Shown here one piece after another: positions 23,775-32,858 of a DNA stretch of 64,000 nucleotides. The DNA is from Pseudomonas kermanshahensis (lineage in GTDB: Bacteria; Pseudomonadota; Gammaproteobacteria; Pseudomonadales; Pseudomonadaceae): NCBI RefSeq assembly GCF_014269205.2, contig NZ_JABWRY020000001.1, positions 4,154,001 through 4,218,000 of the forward strand, in the 5' to 3' direction. The notes below the pieces were generated by a model, which was not told the DNA's origin, did not search any database, and saw only the letters and a list, made by a program, of their open reading frames with translations. Each line of letters opens with the position of its first letter. Position 1 is the first letter of the stretch. A program made the translations under genes and the position numbers.

Positions 23775-25193
23775 TTACTTGGCCACGGTACTGGCAGCCC
23801 CGTTAGCCTGCGCGTCACGCTTAGGCTTGATGAGGTAGAAGAGGAACATCACCACCACCCACACCGGGATCGCATACACCGAGATCTGGATACCCGGGAT
23901 CTGCAGCATGATGCCCAGGATCAGCACCACGAAAGCCAGGCAGATGTAGTTGCCGTAGGGGTACCACAGCGCCTTGAACAGCGGCTTCTGGCCGGTGCGG
24001 TTCAGGTGCTGGCGGAACTTCAGGTGCGAGTAGCTGATCATCGCCCAGTTGATCACCAGGGTCGCCACGACCAGCGACATCAGCAACTCCAGCGCATTCT
24101 GCGGGATGAAGTAGTTGAGCAGCACGGCAATCAGGGTCACCGCCGCCGAGACCAGGATCGAACGCACCGGCACACCGCGCTTGTCAACCTTGGCCAGGGC
24201 CGCCGGGGCATCACCCTGCTCGGCCATGCCCAGCAGCATGCGGGCGTTGCAGTAAGTGCCGCTGTTGTACACCGACAATGCTGCGGTCAGGACCACGAAG
24301 TTCAGCAGGTGGGCGGCCACATCGCTGCCCAGCAGGGAGAACACCTGCACGAACGGGCTGCTGCCGTAGCTGCCGCCGGACGCGTCGATGCTGGCGACCA
24401 GGTTGTCCCATGGGGTCAGCGACAACAGCACGACCAACGCGCCGATGTAGAAGATCAGGATGCGGTAGATGACCTGGTTGATAGCCTTGGGGATCACGGT
24501 TTTCGGTTTGTCGGCCTCGGCTGCGGTAAAACCGAGCATCTCCAGGCCACCGAAGGAGAACATGATGAACGCCAGGGCCATGACCAGGCCGCTGACACCA
24601 TGCGGGAAGAACCCACCGTGTGCCCACAGGTTGGTCACCGACGCGTCCGGGCCACCGCTGCCGCTGGTCAGCAGGTAGGCACCCAGGCCGATCATGCCGA
24701 CGATGGCCACGACCTTGATGATCGCGAACCAGAACTCGGCCTCACCGAATACTTTCACGTTCATCAGGTTGATGAAGTTGATCAGCAGGAAGAAGCCCGC
24801 CGCCGTGACCCAGGTCGGGATCTCCGGCCACCAGTAGTGGATGTACTTGCCGACCGCCGTCAGTTCCGACATGCCCACCAGGATGTAAAGCACCCAGCAG
24901 TTCCAGCCCGACATGAAGCCCGCGAAACCGCCCCAGTATTTGTGGGCAAAGTGGCTGAACGAACCGGCCACCGGCTCTTCGACGATCATCTCGCCCAACT
25001 GGCGCATGATCATGAAGGCGATGAAGCCGCAGATGGCGTAACCAAGGATCATCGACGGGCCGGCGGATTTCATCACGCCTGCCGAGCCGAGGAACAGACC
25101 CGTACCAATCGCACCGCCGAGAGCGATCAACTGGATGTGGCGGTTCTTCAGGCCCCGCTTTAGCTCGCCTGAATGCATGTTTTGTCCACTCAT
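23775..25193 (-). CDS. aroP: aromatic amino acid permease, AroP/PheP type
   Basis: Proton-coupled amino acid permease of the APC superfamily, 472 residues from the ATG at 25193 (MSGQNMHSGELKRGLKNRHI), with twelve membrane segments. The family signature IQLIALGGAIGTGLFLGSAG opens segment 1; EEPVAGSFSHFAHKYWGGF and ISYSHLKFR are typical of AroP/PheP permeases for Phe, Tyr and Trp. An AGGTGA ribosome site supports this start; the frame stays open to 25241. The long upstream region holds TyrR-like boxes, which fits control by PhhR, encoded 9 kb away. Confidence 0.88.
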   Translation of the reverse strand: MSGQNMHSGELKRGLKNRHIQLIALGGAIGTGLFLGSAGVMKSAGPSMILGYAICGFIAFMIMRQLGEMIVEEPVAGSFSHFAHKYWGGFAGFMSGWNCWVLYILVGMSELTAVGKYIHYWWPEIPTWVTAAGFFLLINFINLMNVKVFGEAEFWFAIIKVVAIVGMIGLGAYLLTSGSGGPDASVTNLWAHGGFFPHGVSGLVMALAFIMFSFGGLEMLGFTAAEADKPKTVIPKAINQVIYRILIFYIGALVVLLSLTPWDNLVASIDASGGSYGSSPFVQVFSLLGSDVAAHLLNFVVLTAALSVYNSGTYCNARMLLGMAEQGDAPAALAKVDKRGVPVRSILVSAAVTLIAVLLNYFIPQNALELLMSLVVATLVINWAMISYSHLKFRQHLNRTGQKPLFKALWYPYGNYICLAFVVLILGIMLQIPGIQISVYAIPVWVVVMFLFYLIKPKRDAQANGAASTVAK

Positions 25194-25810
25194 GAACGAA
25201 GTCACCTGCATTGTTTTTATCTGTGACGAAATCGGACCCACCGCGCTCGTGGCGCAGCGGAATGGGCAAGGTGGTTACCTTGGGTTTCTTGAACGCGGGC
25301 GCCGCCGAGGCGGTTCAGCCGGGTGTGATCAAGAGTGCGCGGTACGCAAGAGGGTCACAGGTAAAACGCGGCGCACTGTATACCCCTGCAAGCGCGCAGG
25401 CGTCAACGCGTTGCGTCATTTCCTTGGGAAAAAACGCAGCGATCCTGTGGTGTGAGCCTTGAAAGGCGGAGTGATCGGCGTACATGGCGCCTCCATTTGT
25501 TGTTTTGTCAGCACGCCTCTGTGGGCGAGCTCTTGCACACGGCAATGCCTGCTATATCAGCGTGCGGCGGGGGTTTGGGCAATAGGTAGGCAGGGTAGAC
25601 GGGGTGTGCTGGCGACGTGGGCGCGGCAAGTTCTGTTTACAGGTCTAGGAAAATACGCATTCGATGGCCAGAAAGGGATGATTTTGTATAAAAAACGTTA
25701 CACGGTGGTTTGCCAGCTTTCCACTCGTCAGAAAAAGGGTGATTGATCAATGAGTTGGGGCCGCTTCACGCCCCAGGTCCGCGCTTCATTCGGTTGGGTG
25801 GAGGCGAAAA
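25194..25810 (-). promoter_or_regulatory. long aroP upstream region with two TyrR/PhhR-like boxes
   Basis: About 617 bases between aroP and the rluB terminator. TGTATA-N6-GTTACA at 25685-25702 matches ten of twelve positions of TGTAAA-N6-TTTACA. A weaker CGGCAA-N6-TTTACA at 25624-25641 matches nine. Their centres are 61 bases apart. They lie about 430-510 bases before the aroP ATG, which implies a long leader or action at a distance. A 56-codon frame sits between the boxes and aroP (listed separately). Otherwise nothing clear is seen. Confidence 0.5.
25315..25485 (-). CDS. possible 56-residue upstream ORF of aroP
   Basis: A frame starting MYADHSAFQGSHHRIAAFF on the aroP strand, with GGAGG four bases before the ATG. 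It contains seven Phe/Tyr among 56 residues and ends 121 bases before aroP. It could be a small protein, a leader peptide, or chance. Codon usage is less biased to G/C at third positions than in neighbouring genes, which argues against a standard gene. I do not recognise it. Confidence 0.3.
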   Translation of the reverse strand: MYADHSAFQGSHHRIAAFFPKEMTQRVDACALAGVYSAPRFTCDPLAYRALLITPG

Positions 25811-25834
25811 AAAACCAGCCCGAAGGCTGGTTTT
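25811..25834. terminator. bidirectional terminator downstream of rluB
   Basis: The stem AAAACCAGCC / GGCTGGTTTT with a CGAA tetraloop has A-run and T-run flanks and lies 18 bases past the rluB stop. Confidence 0.9.
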
Positions 25835-25851
25835 TTATCTCACGCTGCGGA

Positions 25852-26952
25852 TCAACCGCGCGGCTTGCCGCGGCCACGGCCTGCCGGCTTGTCGCCCTCT
25901 GGCTTGCCGGTACGCTTGCGCATCTCGCTCGGGCGCTCGGCCACCGTGCTGCCACGGTTGCCTTTGCGTGGCGCTTCATCACGCGACGGGCGCGCTGGGC
26001 GCTCGGCGGCGGTGTCACGCGGCTGACGCGCTGGGCGCTCGCCAGCCGTCGCATCGCTGGCTGGGCGCAGGTTACGCACGCGCTCGCCACGCCCCATCGG
26101 ACGGCTCGACTTGCGCTGCATGCGCTCCATCTTGTCCTTGGCCTTGAGGTTCAAGGTCGGCAGCGCCACCGGCTGCAGGCCCACTTCGGCGGCCAGGATG
26201 TCGATTTCGCCCTGGGTCATTTCGCGCCAGCGGCCCATCGGCAGGTCGGAGTTGAGGAACACCGGGCCGAAACGCACGCGCTTCAGGCGGCTGACCACCA
26301 TGCCCTGGGACTCCCACAGGCGACGCACTTCGCGGTTACGGCCTTCCATCACCACGCAGTGGTACCAATGGTTGAAGCCTTCGCCGCCCGGGGCCTTCTG
26401 GATGTCGGTGAACTTGGCCGGGCCGTCTTCGAGCATCACGCCCGCCTTCAGGCGCTCGATCATCTCGTCGTCGACCTCACCCCGTACACGCACCGCGTAT
26501 TCACGGTCCATCTCGTAGGACGGGTGCATCAGGCGGTTGGCCAATTCACCGTCGGTGGTGAACAGCAACAGGCCGGTGGTGTTGATGTCCAGGCGGCCGA
26601 TGTTGATCCAGCGCCCTTCTTTCGGGCGTGGCAGGCGGTCGAACACCGTCGGGCGGCCTTCCGGGTCGTCACGGGTGCAGATCTCGCCGTCGGGCTTGTT
26701 GTACATGATCACGCGGCGGGTGGCCTCGGCGGCTTCCTCGCGCTTGATCAGCTTGCCGTCGACAGCGATGGCATCGTGCAGGTCGACGCGCTGGCCGAGG
26801 GTGGCGGCAACGCCATTGACCTTGATCCGGCCCTGGCTGATCCAGGCCTCGACGTCACGGCGCGAACCAACGCCAATGCGCGCCAGCACTTTCTGCAGCT
26901 TTTCGCCGGATGGAGGGGTAATTTCGGTATTTTGCAGGTCTTGCTCACTCAT
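25852..26952 (-). CDS. rluB: 23S rRNA pseudouridine synthase RluB
   Basis: Makes pseudouridine at 23S rRNA position 2605 (E. coli numbering). It has 366 residues: an N-terminal S4 RNA-binding domain (about 18-65, EKLQKVLARIGVGSRRDVEAWI), then the RsuA-type catalytic domain with Asp122 in GRLDINTTGLLLFT. A long basic, Arg/Gly/Pro-rich tail runs from about 265 to the end, likely disordered and RNA-binding, as in pseudomonad RluB. The start follows GGGAGGTGCCCAG. Confidence 0.93.
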   Translation of the reverse strand: MSEQDLQNTEITPPSGEKLQKVLARIGVGSRRDVEAWISQGRIKVNGVAATLGQRVDLHDAIAVDGKLIKREEAAEATRRVIMYNKPDGEICTRDDPEGRPTVFDRLPRPKEGRWINIGRLDINTTGLLLFTTDGELANRLMHPSYEMDREYAVRVRGEVDDEMIERLKAGVMLEDGPAKFTDIQKAPGGEGFNHWYHCVVMEGRNREVRRLWESQGMVVSRLKRVRFGPVFLNSDLPMGRWREMTQGEIDILAAEVGLQPVALPTLNLKAKDKMERMQRKSSRPMGRGERVRNLRPASDATAGERPARQPRDTAAERPARPSRDEAPRKGNRGSTVAERPSEMRKRTGKPEGDKPAGRGRGKPRG

Positions 26953-27108
26953 CTGGGCACCTCCCGGTGTAGGAATGAAAAAGGGGTCTTGGCGACGAAC
27001 GCGCCAAAGGGCCGCGCATCATACGCGGTTCGTGTCGGGAACGCACTGGAGCGTAGTGGGTTTTGTGGGGGCTGGATGGGTTTTCTGCCCAATGGTTTGG
27101 CGTTGGCA

Positions 27109-27207
27109 GTGCCGGCCTCTTCGCGGGGCAAGCCCGCTCCCATACAGAATGCCTGAAGCTTGCTACTTACCTGTGGGAGCGGGCTTGCCCCGCGAAGAGG
27201 CCGGCAC
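27109..27207. repeat. inverted REP pair (CGCGGGGCAAGCCCGCTCCCA type)
   Basis: Perfect 34-base inverted arms at 27109-27142 and 27174-27207, spaced by 31 bases, lie upstream of rluB and immediately after the scpB stop. Confidence 0.9.
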
Positions 27208-27221
27208 TGGTGGTAGAGGGC

Positions 27222-28001
27222 TCAGGGCTGTACCGGGTCTTCACCCTCAACCGAAGGCTCTGGCTCAACCACGTCCTGCTCACGTAAATCATCGAAGTCG
27301 GTCTTCAACCCTTCTTCCATCGCATCCAACTCCACCAGCAAGCTGCGGAAGCTGGTCTCATCCTTCGGCGCCTCGGCTTCAGCCTCATCCCCAAGGCTTG
27401 CATCGGCCAACGCCTGAAGGTGCGCAGGCACCGGCGCCTCGTCGGGGTCGAGCAAGGGTTCGGGCTCCATCTCGCGCAACTCGGCCAACGCCGGCAGCTC
27501 CTCAAGGCTCTTGAGGTTGAAGTGGTCGAGAAAGGCCTTGGTGGTGGCGAACATCGCCGGCCGGCCCGGCACTTCGCGGTAGCCGACGATGCGGATCCAC
27601 TCGCGCTCCATCAGGGTCTTGATGATGTTGCTGTTCACCGCCACACCGCGCACGTCTTCGATCTCGCCACGGGTGATGGGCTGGCGGTAGGCGATCAGCG
27701 CCATGGTCTCGAGCAACGCACGGGAATAACGCTGCGGCCGCTCCTCCCACAGGCGCCCGACCCAAGGGGCAAAGTCTTCGCGGATCTGCAGGCGATAACC
27801 GGTGGCCACTTCCTTGAGTTCGAAAGCGCGGCCGTTGCACGACTTGCCGAGTACTTCCAGGGCCTTCTTGAACACCTTGGGCTCCGGCCGTTCCGCCTCT
27901 TCGAACAACTCGTACAGGCGCTCAAGGGACTGCGGTTTGCCCGAGGCAAGCAGAAAGGCTTCGATCAGCGACGCCAGGTCGCGGGGTTCATTCAGGTTCA
28001 T
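27222..28001 (-). CDS. scpB: segregation and condensation protein B
   Basis: Winged-helix kite subunit of the SMC-ScpAB complex that organises and segregates the chromosome. It has 259 residues from the ATG at 28001 (MNLNEPRDLASLIEAFLLAS). The conserved core includes RALLETMALIAYRQPITRGEIEDVRGVAV and GRPAMFATTKAFLDHF. The C-terminal 80 residues are acidic and low-complexity. It overlaps the end of scpA by 14 bases, so the pair is coupled. Confidence 0.95.
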   Translation of the reverse strand: MNLNEPRDLASLIEAFLLASGKPQSLERLYELFEEAERPEPKVFKKALEVLGKSCNGRAFELKEVATGYRLQIREDFAPWVGRLWEERPQRYSRALLETMALIAYRQPITRGEIEDVRGVAVNSNIIKTLMEREWIRIVGYREVPGRPAMFATTKAFLDHFNLKSLEELPALAELREMEPEPLLDPDEAPVPAHLQALADASLGDEAEAEAPKDETSFRSLLVELDAMEEGLKTDFDDLREQDVVEPEPSVEGEDPVQP

Positions 28002-28842
28002 CAGGTTCTTCAACAAACTCGGCGCGAAGCCGCACGTGGATCGCGGCGAAAGCCTCATTCTGCACCAGTTCGATCAGCGATTCCTTCACCAGCTCAAGAA
28101 TCGCCATGAACGTCACCACCACCCCCAGCTTGCCCTCTTCAGCCGCAAACAGCTCGACAAAGGGCACAAAGGCGCCGCCCTTGAGGCGGTCGAGCACCTG
28201 GCTCATGCGCTCGCGGGTCGACAGCGTCTCGCGGGTGATCTGGTGGCTTTCGAACAGGTCATTGCGGCGCATGACGTCGGCCATCGAGACCAGCAGCTCT
28301 TCCAGGCTGACCTGTGGCAGCAGCTTGCGCACCTTGGCCTGGGGGGCCTCCAGGCGTGGCACGACAATGTCGCGGCCCACCCGTGGCAACGTGTCGATAC
28401 CTTCAGCCGCCGCCTTGAAGCGCTCGTATTCCTGCAAGCGGCGGATCAGCTCGGCGCGCGGGTCGCCCTCTTCTTCCTCGACCTCGGTGGAACGTGGCAA
28501 CAGCATGCGCGACTTGATCTCGGCCAGCATGGCAGCCATGACCAGGTATTCGGCAGCCAGCTCCAGGCGCACGCTTTTCATCAGCTCGACATACCCCATG
28601 TACTGGCGGGTGATCTCTGCCACGGGAATGTCGAGGATGTCGATGTTCTGTTTGCGGATCAGGTACAGCAGTAAGTCCAACGGGCCTTCGAACGCTTCAA
28701 GAATGACTTCCAGGGCGTCCGGTGGGATGTACAAGTCCACCGGCATCTCGGTCAGGGCTTCGCCGTAGACCAGCGCCAGTTGCAACTGTTGAGGCGACTC
28801 GACCTCCTCGGCCGGCGCCTCGGGCGCTTCCACCTGGCTCAC
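27988..28842 (-). CDS. scpA: segregation and condensation protein A
   Basis: Kleisin subunit that bridges SMC heads and binds ScpB. It has 284 residues. The core starts at EAFEGPLDLLLYLIRKQNIDILDIPVAEITRQY, and AAEYLVMAAMLAEIKSRMLLP is the typical second helix; the C-terminal winged helix ends the protein. About 40 N-terminal residues precede the usual kleisin start. The ATG at 28842 overlaps the stop of the upstream yciO-like gene by four bases (ATGA), supporting this start and an operon. Confidence 0.95.
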   Translation of the reverse strand: MSQVEAPEAPAEEVESPQQLQLALVYGEALTEMPVDLYIPPDALEVILEAFEGPLDLLLYLIRKQNIDILDIPVAEITRQYMGYVELMKSVRLELAAEYLVMAAMLAEIKSRMLLPRSTEVEEEEGDPRAELIRRLQEYERFKAAAEGIDTLPRVGRDIVVPRLEAPQAKVRKLLPQVSLEELLVSMADVMRRNDLFESHQITRETLSTRERMSQVLDRLKGGAFVPFVELFAAEEGKLGVVVTFMAILELVKESLIELVQNEAFAAIHVRLRAEFVEEPDEPE

Positions 28843-29468
28843 GCGTTGACCAGGAACGGGGACGGGTCGCCACAGCCTTCGCGGATCAAGGCAGGCTCAT
28901 CGCCCGTCAGGTCGATCACCGTGGATGCCTTGAGGTCGCCGAAGCCGCCATCGATGATCAGGTCGACATGGTGTTCCAGGCGTTGGCGGATCTCGTAGGG
29001 GTCCGTCATGGGTTCTTCATCGCCCGGCAAGATCAGGCTCACACTCATCAACGGCTCTCCCAGCTCCTCGAGCAGCGCCAGGACGATAGGGTTGGAGGGC
29101 ACGCGCAGGCCGATGGTGCGGCGCTTCTCGTGCATCAAGAGCCGCGGCACTTCCCGGGTGGCATTGAGGATAAAGGTATAGGGCCCCGGAATGTGCGCTT
29201 TGAGCAGACGGAACGTGGAGGTATCGATCTTGGCAAACAGGCCCATTTGCGACAGGTCGCAGCACAACAGGGTGAAATTGTGTTGCTTGTCCAACTGGCG
29301 CAGACGGCGGACCCGTTCGATGGCGTTCTTGTCACCGATCTGGCAGCCCAGTGCATAGGCCGAGTCGGTGGGATAGACCACCACACCGCCCTTGCGAATG
29401 ATTTCGACGGCCTGTTTGATCAGGCGCGCTTGCGGGTTTTCCGCATGTATCTGGAAAAATTGGCTCAC
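28839..29468 (-). CDS. Sua5/YciO-family protein (threonylcarbamoyl-AMP synthase fold)
   Basis: A 209-residue protein of the YrdC/Sua5/YciO superfamily, whose members bind ATP and nucleic acid; Sua5/TsaC make threonylcarbamoyl-AMP for tRNA t6A. Motifs: GGVVVYPTDSAYALGCQIGDK near the start, GPYTFILNATREVPRLL, and KRRTIGLRVPSNP. It resembles E. coli YciO more than TsaC, so a direct tRNA role is uncertain. The start is a GTG at 29468 preceded by AGGAAG; a longer frame to 29624 overlaps the upstream gene and lacks family support. Confidence 0.88.
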   Translation of the reverse strand: MSQFFQIHAENPQARLIKQAVEIIRKGGVVVYPTDSAYALGCQIGDKNAIERVRRLRQLDKQHNFTLLCCDLSQMGLFAKIDTSTFRLLKAHIPGPYTFILNATREVPRLLMHEKRRTIGLRVPSNPIVLALLEELGEPLMSVSLILPGDEEPMTDPYEIRQRLEHHVDLIIDGGFGDLKASTVIDLTGDEPALIREGCGDPSPFLVNA

Positions 29469-29481
29469 ATAGTCTTCCTGT

Positions 29482-30342
29482 TCATACCGCCATAGGCTGT
29501 TCATGGCTGAATCGGCGCCACAGAGGTGGCAGGTCCTCGGGCAAAGGCCGGTAGGCACCGATCTCTCCCCAGGTGCCGGGGCCGTGGAAGTCACTGCCAG
29601 CGCTTGCCAGCAGGCCGAACTCACGGGTGAGGATAGACATCGTGCCCACCTGCTCGGCTGGCATCATCCCGTTGACCACCTCAAGTGCTTGCCCGCCTGC
29701 CTGAATATAGTCGGCAATCAGCCGTCTGCGCTTGCTGCGGGTCAGATCGTAATGCATCGGATGGGCCAGGCTCACCCAAGCATTGGACTGGCGAAGGGTC
29801 GCAACGGTTTCGTCCAGGGTCGGCCAATGCTGCTTGACGTCGCCGAGTTTGCCGGCGCCCAGCCACTTGCGGAAGGCCTCGCCGCGGTCCTTGACGTGCC
29901 CTGCGCGCACCAGAAACTCGGCAAAGTGCGGGCGCGCTGGGGCGTTGCCGCTGTCGCCGAGTTCTTGTTGCACGGCCCTGGCACCGTCGAGCGCACCCGG
30001 CATGCCCTTGGCCGCCAGCCGTTTGTCGATTTCCTCCGCGCGCAGCCAGCGGCCACGGTGCAACGCCTCGATGGCGTCGAGCAAGGGCGGTGCGTCGAGC
30101 GGGAAGTCATAGCCCAGCACATGGATGGTTGCCCCGCCCCAGGTGCACGACAGCTCTACCCCGCTGACCCAGTGCATGCCGTGCGCGTGGCAGGCCTGGC
30201 GTGCTTCGACGAGCCCTTCGAGGGTGTCATGGTCGGTCAGTGCCAGCGTTTGCACCCCGTGCTCATGGGCCCGGGCGACCAGGACCGTGGGCGACAGGGC
30301 GCCGTCGGAGGCCGTGCTGTGACAGTGCAGATCAACATTCAT
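29482..30342 (-). CDS. PHP-domain phosphoesterase / nuclease, RNase AM (YciV/TrpH) family
   Basis: A 286-residue PHP protein with metal-binding motifs [11 protein letters not shown] (4-14), [19 protein letters not shown] and [11 protein letters not shown]. coli YciV (RNase AM) is a 5'-3' exoribonuclease/phosphatase that trims rRNA 5' ends and acts on pAp and short oligonucleotides. The yciO-like gene follows after 13 bases, the same neighbourhood as in E. coli. It is divergent from yciB; the gap of about 67 bases must hold both promoters. Confidence 0.9.
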   Translation of the reverse strand: MNVDLHCHSTASDGALSPTVLVARAHEHGVQTLALTDHDTLEGLVEARQACHAHGMHWVSGVELSCTWGGATIHVLGYDFPLDAPPLLDAIEALHRGRWLRAEEIDKRLAAKGMPGALDGARAVQQELGDSGNAPARPHFAEFLVRAGHVKDRGEAFRKWLGAGKLGDVKQHWPTLDETVATLRQSNAWVSLAHPMHYDLTRSKRRRLIADYIQAGGQALEVVNGMMPAEQVGTMSILTREFGLLASAGSDFHGPGTWGEIGAYRPLPEDLPPLWRRFSHEQPMAV

Positions 30343-30409
30343 GGAGGAGCGCTACCGCTGGAATCGATGTTTGTTATTATGCCGTCACATCCCGATTCTG
30401 GCTGCCATT

Positions 30410-31003
30410 GTGAAACAATTCATCGATTTCATCCCGCTGCTGCTGTTCTTCATCGTCTACAAGCTCGACCCGCGGCCCATGGAGGTCGCCGGCCACAGCT
30501 TCGAATTCGGCGGTATCTACAGTGCCACGGCCATGCTCATCGCCAGTTCCCTGGTGGTGTACGGTGCCCTGTTCCTGCGCCAGCGCAAGCTGGAAAAAGG
30601 CCAATGGCTGACCCTGGTCGCCTGCCTGGTGTTCGGCGGCCTGACCCTGACCTTCCACAGCGAAACCTTCCTCAAATGGAAAGCGCCGGTGGTCAACTGG
30701 TTGTTCGCCCTGGCATTCGCCGGCAGCCACTTCATCGGTGACCGGGTGCTGATCAAGCGCATCATGGGCCACGCCCTGACCCTGCCCGATGCCATCTGGA
30801 CCCGCCTGAACCTGGCCTGGATCTGCTTCTTCCTGGTCTGCGGCGCGGCCAACCTGTTCGTCGCCTTCACCTTCCAGGCCTTCTGGGTCGATTTCAAGGT
30901 GTTCGGCAGCCTGGGCATGACTGTGATCTTCCTGGTTGCCCAAGGTGTCTACCTGTCGCGTCACCTGCACGACGACCCTTCTACCTCCAAACCCAAGGAT
31001 TGA
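30410..31003 (+). CDS. yciB: septation protein A (YciB)
   Basis: Inner-membrane protein of 197 residues with about five membrane segments. It is known in other bacteria as intracellular septation protein A, linked to envelope and division functions. Family features: [18 protein letters not shown] at the start, [19 protein letters not shown], and [24 protein letters not shown] start at 30410 is chosen because the family begins (M)KQFIDFIP; no strong ribosome site is visible. It is followed one base later by the yciI-like gene. Confidence 0.92.
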   Translation: MKQFIDFIPLLLFFIVYKLDPRPMEVAGHSFEFGGIYSATAMLIASSLVVYGALFLRQRKLEKGQWLTLVACLVFGGLTLTFHSETFLKWKAPVVNWLFALAFAGSHFIGDRVLIKRIMGHALTLPDAIWTRLNLAWICFFLVCGAANLFVAFTFQAFWVDFKVFGSLGMTVIFLVAQGVYLSRHLHDDPSTSKPKD

Positions 31004-31004
31004 C

Positions 31005-31304
31005 ATGCTCTACGCCATCATCGCCAGCGACGTCGCGAACTCCCTGGAAAAGCGCCTGGCTGCCCGCCCTGCGCACATCGAGCGCCTGCAGCAACTCAAG
31101 GCCGAAGGCCGCGTGGTGCTGGCCGGGCCACACCCTGCCATCGACAGCAATGACCCAGGTGAAGCCGGTTTCAGCGGTAGCCTGATCGTGGCTGAGTTTG
31201 ATTCCCTGGCCGCTGCACAGGCCTGGGCCGATGCCGATCCGTACATTGCCGCGGGCGTGTACGACAGCGTCATCGTCAAGCCATTCAAGCAAGTTCTGCC
31301 TTGA
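31005..31304 (+). CDS. YciI-family protein
   Basis: A 99-residue ferredoxin-like-fold protein ([29 protein letters not shown]) with the conserved Asp and His typical of the YciI family, and [20 protein letters not shown]. Function is unknown; related domains catalyse chlorinated-ring or dehydratase-type reactions. The ATG lies one base after the yciB stop (TGACATG region), with AAGGATTGAC as ribosome site, so the two are co-translated. Confidence 0.9.
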   Translation: MLYAIIASDVANSLEKRLAARPAHIERLQQLKAEGRVVLAGPHPAIDSNDPGEAGFSGSLIVAEFDSLAAAQAWADADPYIAAGVYDSVIVKPFKQVLP

Positions 31305-31325
31305 TTCAAGGCCGTGTCGCCTACT

Positions 31326-31411
31326 TTCGCGGGCAAGCCCGCTCCCACAGGGACAGCGCAAGCTTCGCGCTTTGCGCAAACCTGCCGGCGCGAGCTTGGC
31401 CGCGAAAGCAG
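31326..31411. repeat. degenerate REP pair
   Basis: A standard REP core (TTCGCGGGCAAGCCCGCTCC) at 31326-31350 faces an eroded inverted copy (CGAGCTTGGCCGCGAAAGCA) at about 31386-31411. It follows the yciI-like gene. Confidence 0.55.
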
Positions 31412-31510
31412 GCCACGCGGTGCTACTGGTTACACACTTGCCATCAGTCTGCGGTATCTTTGCCACTGGCGGACCAATATGACGCCGTCGATGGTTGAGT
31501 TGAGTGAGTC

Positions 31511-32188
31511 ATGAGTGAGCTGTTACTGATTGATGATGACCAGGAGCTGTGCGAGCTGCTCGGCAGCTGGCTGACCCAGGAAGGTTTTTCTGTACGTGCC
31601 TGCCACGATGGCCTGAGCGCACGTCAGGCCCTGGCCGCGCATGCGCCAGCGGCGGTGGTGCTGGATGTGATGCTGCCTGACGGCAGCGGCCTGGAGCTGC
31701 TCAAACAACTGCGCAATGACCATGCCGAGCTGCCGGTGCTGATGCTGTCGGCGCGCGGCGAGCCGCTGGACCGCATCCTTGGCCTCGAACTGGGCGCCGA
31801 CGATTACCTGGCCAAACCCTGCGACCCCCGCGAGCTCACTGCCCGCCTGCGCGCCGTGTTGCGCCGCAGCCACCCGGCCGCCACCACCACCCAGGTAGAG
31901 ATTGGCGACCTGATCTACAGCCCGGCACGTGGCGTGGCCAGCATCGATGGCCGCGAGATGACCCTGACCCTGTCCGAAAGCCGCATCCTCGAAGCCCTGC
32001 TGCGCCAGCCCGGTGAACCGCTGGACAAGCAGGAACTGGCGCAGATTGGTCTTGGCCGCAAGCTGACCCTGTATGACCGCAGCCTGGACATGCACGTCAG
32101 CAACCTGCGCAAGAAAATCGGGCCCCATGCCGATGGCCGCCCGCGCATCGTTGCGTTGCGTAGCCGGGGCTATTACTACAGCTTGTGA
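31511..32188 (+). CDS. cpxR: OmpR-family response regulator, CpxR-like
   Basis: A 225-residue response regulator. The receiver domain has acidic pocket Asp8-10, phosphoacceptor Asp52 (VVLDVMLPDGSG) and Lys102 (YLAKP). The C-terminal winged helix has TLTLSESRILEALLRQPGEPLDKQEL and RSLDMHVSNLRKKIG. The CpxR assignment rests on the next genes, a Spy/CpxP-like protein and a CpxA-like kinase, and on a CpxR-type box between them. Another OmpR subgroup remains possible. Confidence 0.85.
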   Translation: MSELLLIDDDQELCELLGSWLTQEGFSVRACHDGLSARQALAAHAPAAVVLDVMLPDGSGLELLKQLRNDHAELPVLMLSARGEPLDRILGLELGADDYLAKPCDPRELTARLRAVLRRSHPAATTTQVEIGDLIYSPARGVASIDGREMTLTLSESRILEALLRQPGEPLDKQELAQIGLGRKLTLYDRSLDMHVSNLRKKIGPHADGRPRIVALRSRGYYYSL

Positions 32189-32195
32189 GATCGCT

Positions 32196-32313
32196 GGGGC
32201 CGCTGCGCAGCCCATCGCCGGCAAGCCAGCTCCCACATGAGCAGTGCAGTGTTCAAGGGCAGCGCTATCGCTGTAGGAGCTGGCTTGCCGGCGATGGGCT
32301 GCGCAGCGGCCCC
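32196..32313. repeat. inverted REP pair (AGCTGGCTTGCCGGCGATGG type)
   Basis: Perfect 38-base inverted arms at 32196-32233 and 32276-32313 start eight bases after the response regulator stop. The flanking GGGGCCGCTGCGCAGCCC palindromic segment is part of both arms. Confidence 0.9.
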
Positions 32314-32331
32314 AAAATCTCAGCCGCCATC

Positions 32332-32347
32332 TTTACCCAGCCTTTAC
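32332..32347 (-). promoter_or_regulatory. candidate CpxR box upstream of the Spy-like gene
   Basis: On the minus strand it reads GTAAA-N6-GTAAA, the tandem repeat recognised by CpxR proteins (GTAAA with 4-8 spacer bases). It lies 80 bases before the Spy-like gene ATG and just after the REP pair. Confidence 0.6.
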
Positions 32348-32427
32348 CCTCCCCTGACCGCCCTTGACGGTGGGCTGCGTAGACTGTGCTCATCCGGTAA
32401 CCACCGGCCTATGAAAGGAGAGACACC

Positions 32428-32844
32428 ATGCGCAAGACCCTTATCGCCCTGATGTTCGCCGCCGCCCTGCCGACCGTGGCCATGGCCATGCCTGAAGGCG
32501 GCCCGCGTCACGACGGCCCGCATCATCGCGGTGATGCGCCTTTCGCCCAACTGGACCTGAGCCGCGACCAGCGTCAGCAGATCGGCAAGCTGATGGGCGA
32601 GCAGATGAAGCAACGCCGCGACATCACTGAGCGCTACCTGTCCAAGCTGCCGGCCGCCGACCAGAAAGCCATGCAGGATGAACTCAAGGCCAGCCACGAC
32701 AAGACCGACAGCCAGGTCCGCGCCCTGCTCAAGCCTGAGCAACAAAAGCAGTTCGACGAACTGCAGAAAGAGCGGGCTGCAAAGAAAGCCGAATGGCAAG
32801 CGTTCCAGGCCTGGAAAGCTGAAAAAGCCGCGAAGGCCCAGTAA
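32428..32844 (+). CDS. Spy/CpxP-family periplasmic protein
   Basis: A 138-residue precursor with signal peptide MRKTLIALMFAAALPTVAMA (cleavage near residue 20), then a His/Gly-rich stretch (EGGPRHDGPHHRGD) that could bind metal. A helical LTxxQ-type domain follows (LDLSRDQRQQIGKLMGEQMKQRRD ... LLKPEQQKQFDELQKERAAKK). Spy and CpxP are ATP-independent chaperones and feedback sensors of envelope stress. AAAGGAG precedes the ATG. It lies between the regulator and kinase genes on the same strand. Confidence 0.9.
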   Translation: MRKTLIALMFAAALPTVAMAMPEGGPRHDGPHHRGDAPFAQLDLSRDQRQQIGKLMGEQMKQRRDITERYLSKLPAADQKAMQDELKASHDKTDSQVRALLKPEQQKQFDELQKERAAKKAEWQAFQAWKAEKAAKAQ

Positions 32845-32858
32845 GCTAACCGCCCGAC

